Source of the DNA: Methanocella arvoryzae MRE50
GTDB lineage: Archaea > Halobacteriota > Methanocellia > Methanocellales > Methanocellaceae
Direction of reading: 5' to 3'
DNA: 64,000 bases
Assembly: GCF_000063445.1 (NCBI RefSeq)
Contig: NC_009464.1
Coordinates: forward strand, 3,100,001 to 3,164,000
The position numbers and the translations under genes are program-made. Positions 63,009 through 64,000 of this stretch are shown one piece after another. Below the pieces are notes generated by a model. It was given only the letters and a program-made list of their open reading frames with translations, did not search any database and had not been told where the DNA came from. The first letter of the stretch is position 1. Each line of letters begins with the position of its first letter.

Positions 63009-63143
63009 TTAGTGTTTGCTCATTAGATCGAGAGCCTGTTTATGCCTTCGAAGTGTATCTTCAAGCAGCATTCTCCTTGTGTCCGAAAGACCGTTTTCTC
63101 CTTTCTTTTTCATGATCTCTCGTTGTGAATTCTCATGTTCCAT
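63009..63143 (-). CDS. small protein of 44 residues, convergent to Doc
   Basis: ATG at 63143 to TAA at 63009. The sequence begins MEHENSQREIMKKKGENG and ends KQALDLMSKH; charged and mostly helical. It stops three bases past the end of the doc-like gene on the opposite strand. A ribosome site is weak. It could be an antitoxin in unusual orientation or an unrelated small protein. Confidence 0.5.
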   Translation of the reverse strand: MEHENSQREIMKKKGENGLSDTRRMLLEDTLRRHKQALDLMSKH

Positions 63144-63227
63144 AAATTCACGCTCTTATATGTTAGTTCTTGAGAATAATCTGTATAAATAAGTTTTGTA
63201 ACGTATATTGTTCGTGATCTCTCGCAT

Positions 63228-64000
63228 CTACCCTTGATCTGTCAATCTATCCTCATTATCCCTGTATGCCACATCCGCCGCCCTTCTACTGATCTCTGCA
63301 TACACTTTACTCATCAACTTCCCAAAATCTTCATTCGAAACCCAGAACGTCGGCGTCCCCAGCCTTTTCATAATCGCTGCATTGACTTCCGGGGGAGCGA
63401 TATCAAAAGAAACATGGCTGTCACCCTCTCCGGCCCAGAAACTAGCTAAGGTAATCTCCTCGTCCCCGGGCTTTTCATCATCCTCTGGCCTGACATCAGA
63501 TAAGCCACCCCCAGTCTCCTCTTCCACAGTTGCCCTCTTCTTTCTCAGGGCCTCTAAAAGCCGCTCTTTCTCCATCCCTCTGAACCTGAAGATCATAAAC
63601 GGGTCTTTGTCGAACTCTTCGGCTAGTATGTAGTAGACTGCTGCGATGTGCTTGCAGGGATTGGCGTAGTCGGGGCAGGAGCAGTCTGTGGTCAGTTCCT
63701 TCGGGCTTGTCGGGAACAGGGACTTTCCGGCTTCGCTAAACGCATCTTCTATGTTTTCGGGCATCTCCCCGGCCAGCAGCTTTGCGGAGAAGATCGCTTT
63801 CGCAGACATGCTGTCGATGATCCGGTCCCACTCTTCAGGGCTGAAAGGCGCGAGCATAATCTCAACGTCATACGGCTTAGATCTAGATCCCTGAACATCT
63901 GCCACAGCCTTTCCCTGTGCGATCTTAATGTCCAGAACCTGCCCGGCTCTTGCATATCTCCGGCCCCGTTCGAGGCGGTTGGTCCACCCGAAGCTGTCGA
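63228..64000 (-). CDS. SWIM zinc-finger protein, start beyond the window
   Basis: The frame is open to the right edge, so the N-terminus lies outside. The visible part starts DSFGWTNRLERGRRYAR, then GQVLDIKIAQGKAVADVQG, the usual N-terminal region of SWIM proteins. The finger is CSCPDYANPCKHIAAVYYIL. A Glu-rich linker and a C-terminal region (FWVSNEDFGKLMSKVYAE) follow. Proteins of this kind are often encoded next to SNF2-type helicases; the neighbour is not visible here. Confidence 0.85.
   Translation of the reverse strand, partial: DSFGWTNRLERGRRYARAGQVLDIKIAQGKAVADVQGSRSKPYDVEIMLAPFSPEEWDRIIDSMSAKAIFSAKLLAGEMPENIEDAFSEAGKSLFPTSPKELTTDCSCPDYANPCKHIAAVYYILAEEFDKDPFMIFRFRGMEKERLLEALRKKRATVEEETGGGLSDVRPEDDEKPGDEEITLASFWAGEGDSHVSFDIAPPEVNAAIMKRLGTPTFWVSNEDFGKLMSKVYAEISRRAADVAYRDNEDRLTDQG

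Overview
The window is archaeal chromosome, most likely from a methanogen of the Methanomicrobia, with Methanocellales (Methanocella-like) my best guess. The archaeal signs are the L7Ae-S28e-L24e-Ndk-aIF5B gene string, both subunits of topoisomerase VI, many starts placed 25-30 bases after a TTTATA-type box (leaderless transcripts), GGTGAT/GGAGG ribosome sites, ATGA stop-start overlaps, and HisKA_2/PAS sensor kinases of the methanogen type. The genus is an inference; no rRNA or methanogenesis gene lies in the window.

Region 1 (1-32.7 kb) is mostly core genome. It holds translation genes (0.4-3.5 kb), topo VI B/A (4.5-7.2 kb), three large sensor histidine kinases (7.2, 18.4 and 27.2 kb), an Exo5-type nuclease, an AlkD-like repair protein, a thioredoxin/TPR protein, a methyltransferase, and surface proteins with two ABC-2 permeases (14-18 kb). 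The last steps of FGAM synthesis follow as a long PurL and PurQ (23.4-27.2 kb). Then comes a metal operon on the minus strand: Lrp regulator, a membrane-free MgtE-N/CBS sensor and an Nramp-like carrier with an altered metal site.

Region 2 (32.8-41.8 kb) holds a P2-type ATPase behind a SWIM zinc-finger gene, a DUF2769 protein, two radical SAM enzymes, a beta-propeller surface protein, a Cys-rich zinc protein and a NifX-like protein.

Region 3 (41.8-64 kb) is accessory, with the look of a defence and mobile-element island. It has an intact HEPN/MNT pair, a CARF-like/HTH regulator and a beta-CASP nuclease, then an exonuclease, a three-gene operon of unknown role, and a decayed HEPN/MNT pair with other gene scraps. 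An IS630 element with an A7 frameshift site follows, then a mini Mrr-like nuclease and a type III-like restriction-modification pair whose methylase has an AT-rich recognition segment. The right end has two small proteins missed by size cut-offs, a Doc-like Fic protein with an altered motif, and two SWIM proteins plus a scrap of a third.

Four families of short-period degenerate repeats (CACAGAG, GAGGTCAG, GAAGTACGC, CGCCAAG) sit in the gaps, three of them as inverted pairs. The most interesting leads are the split Mg2+-sensor/Nramp operon with its palindromic operator, the HEPN/MNT-CARF-RNase neighbourhood, the paired-repeat elements, the swapped recognition domain of the methylase, and a possible L7Ae kink-turn leader.
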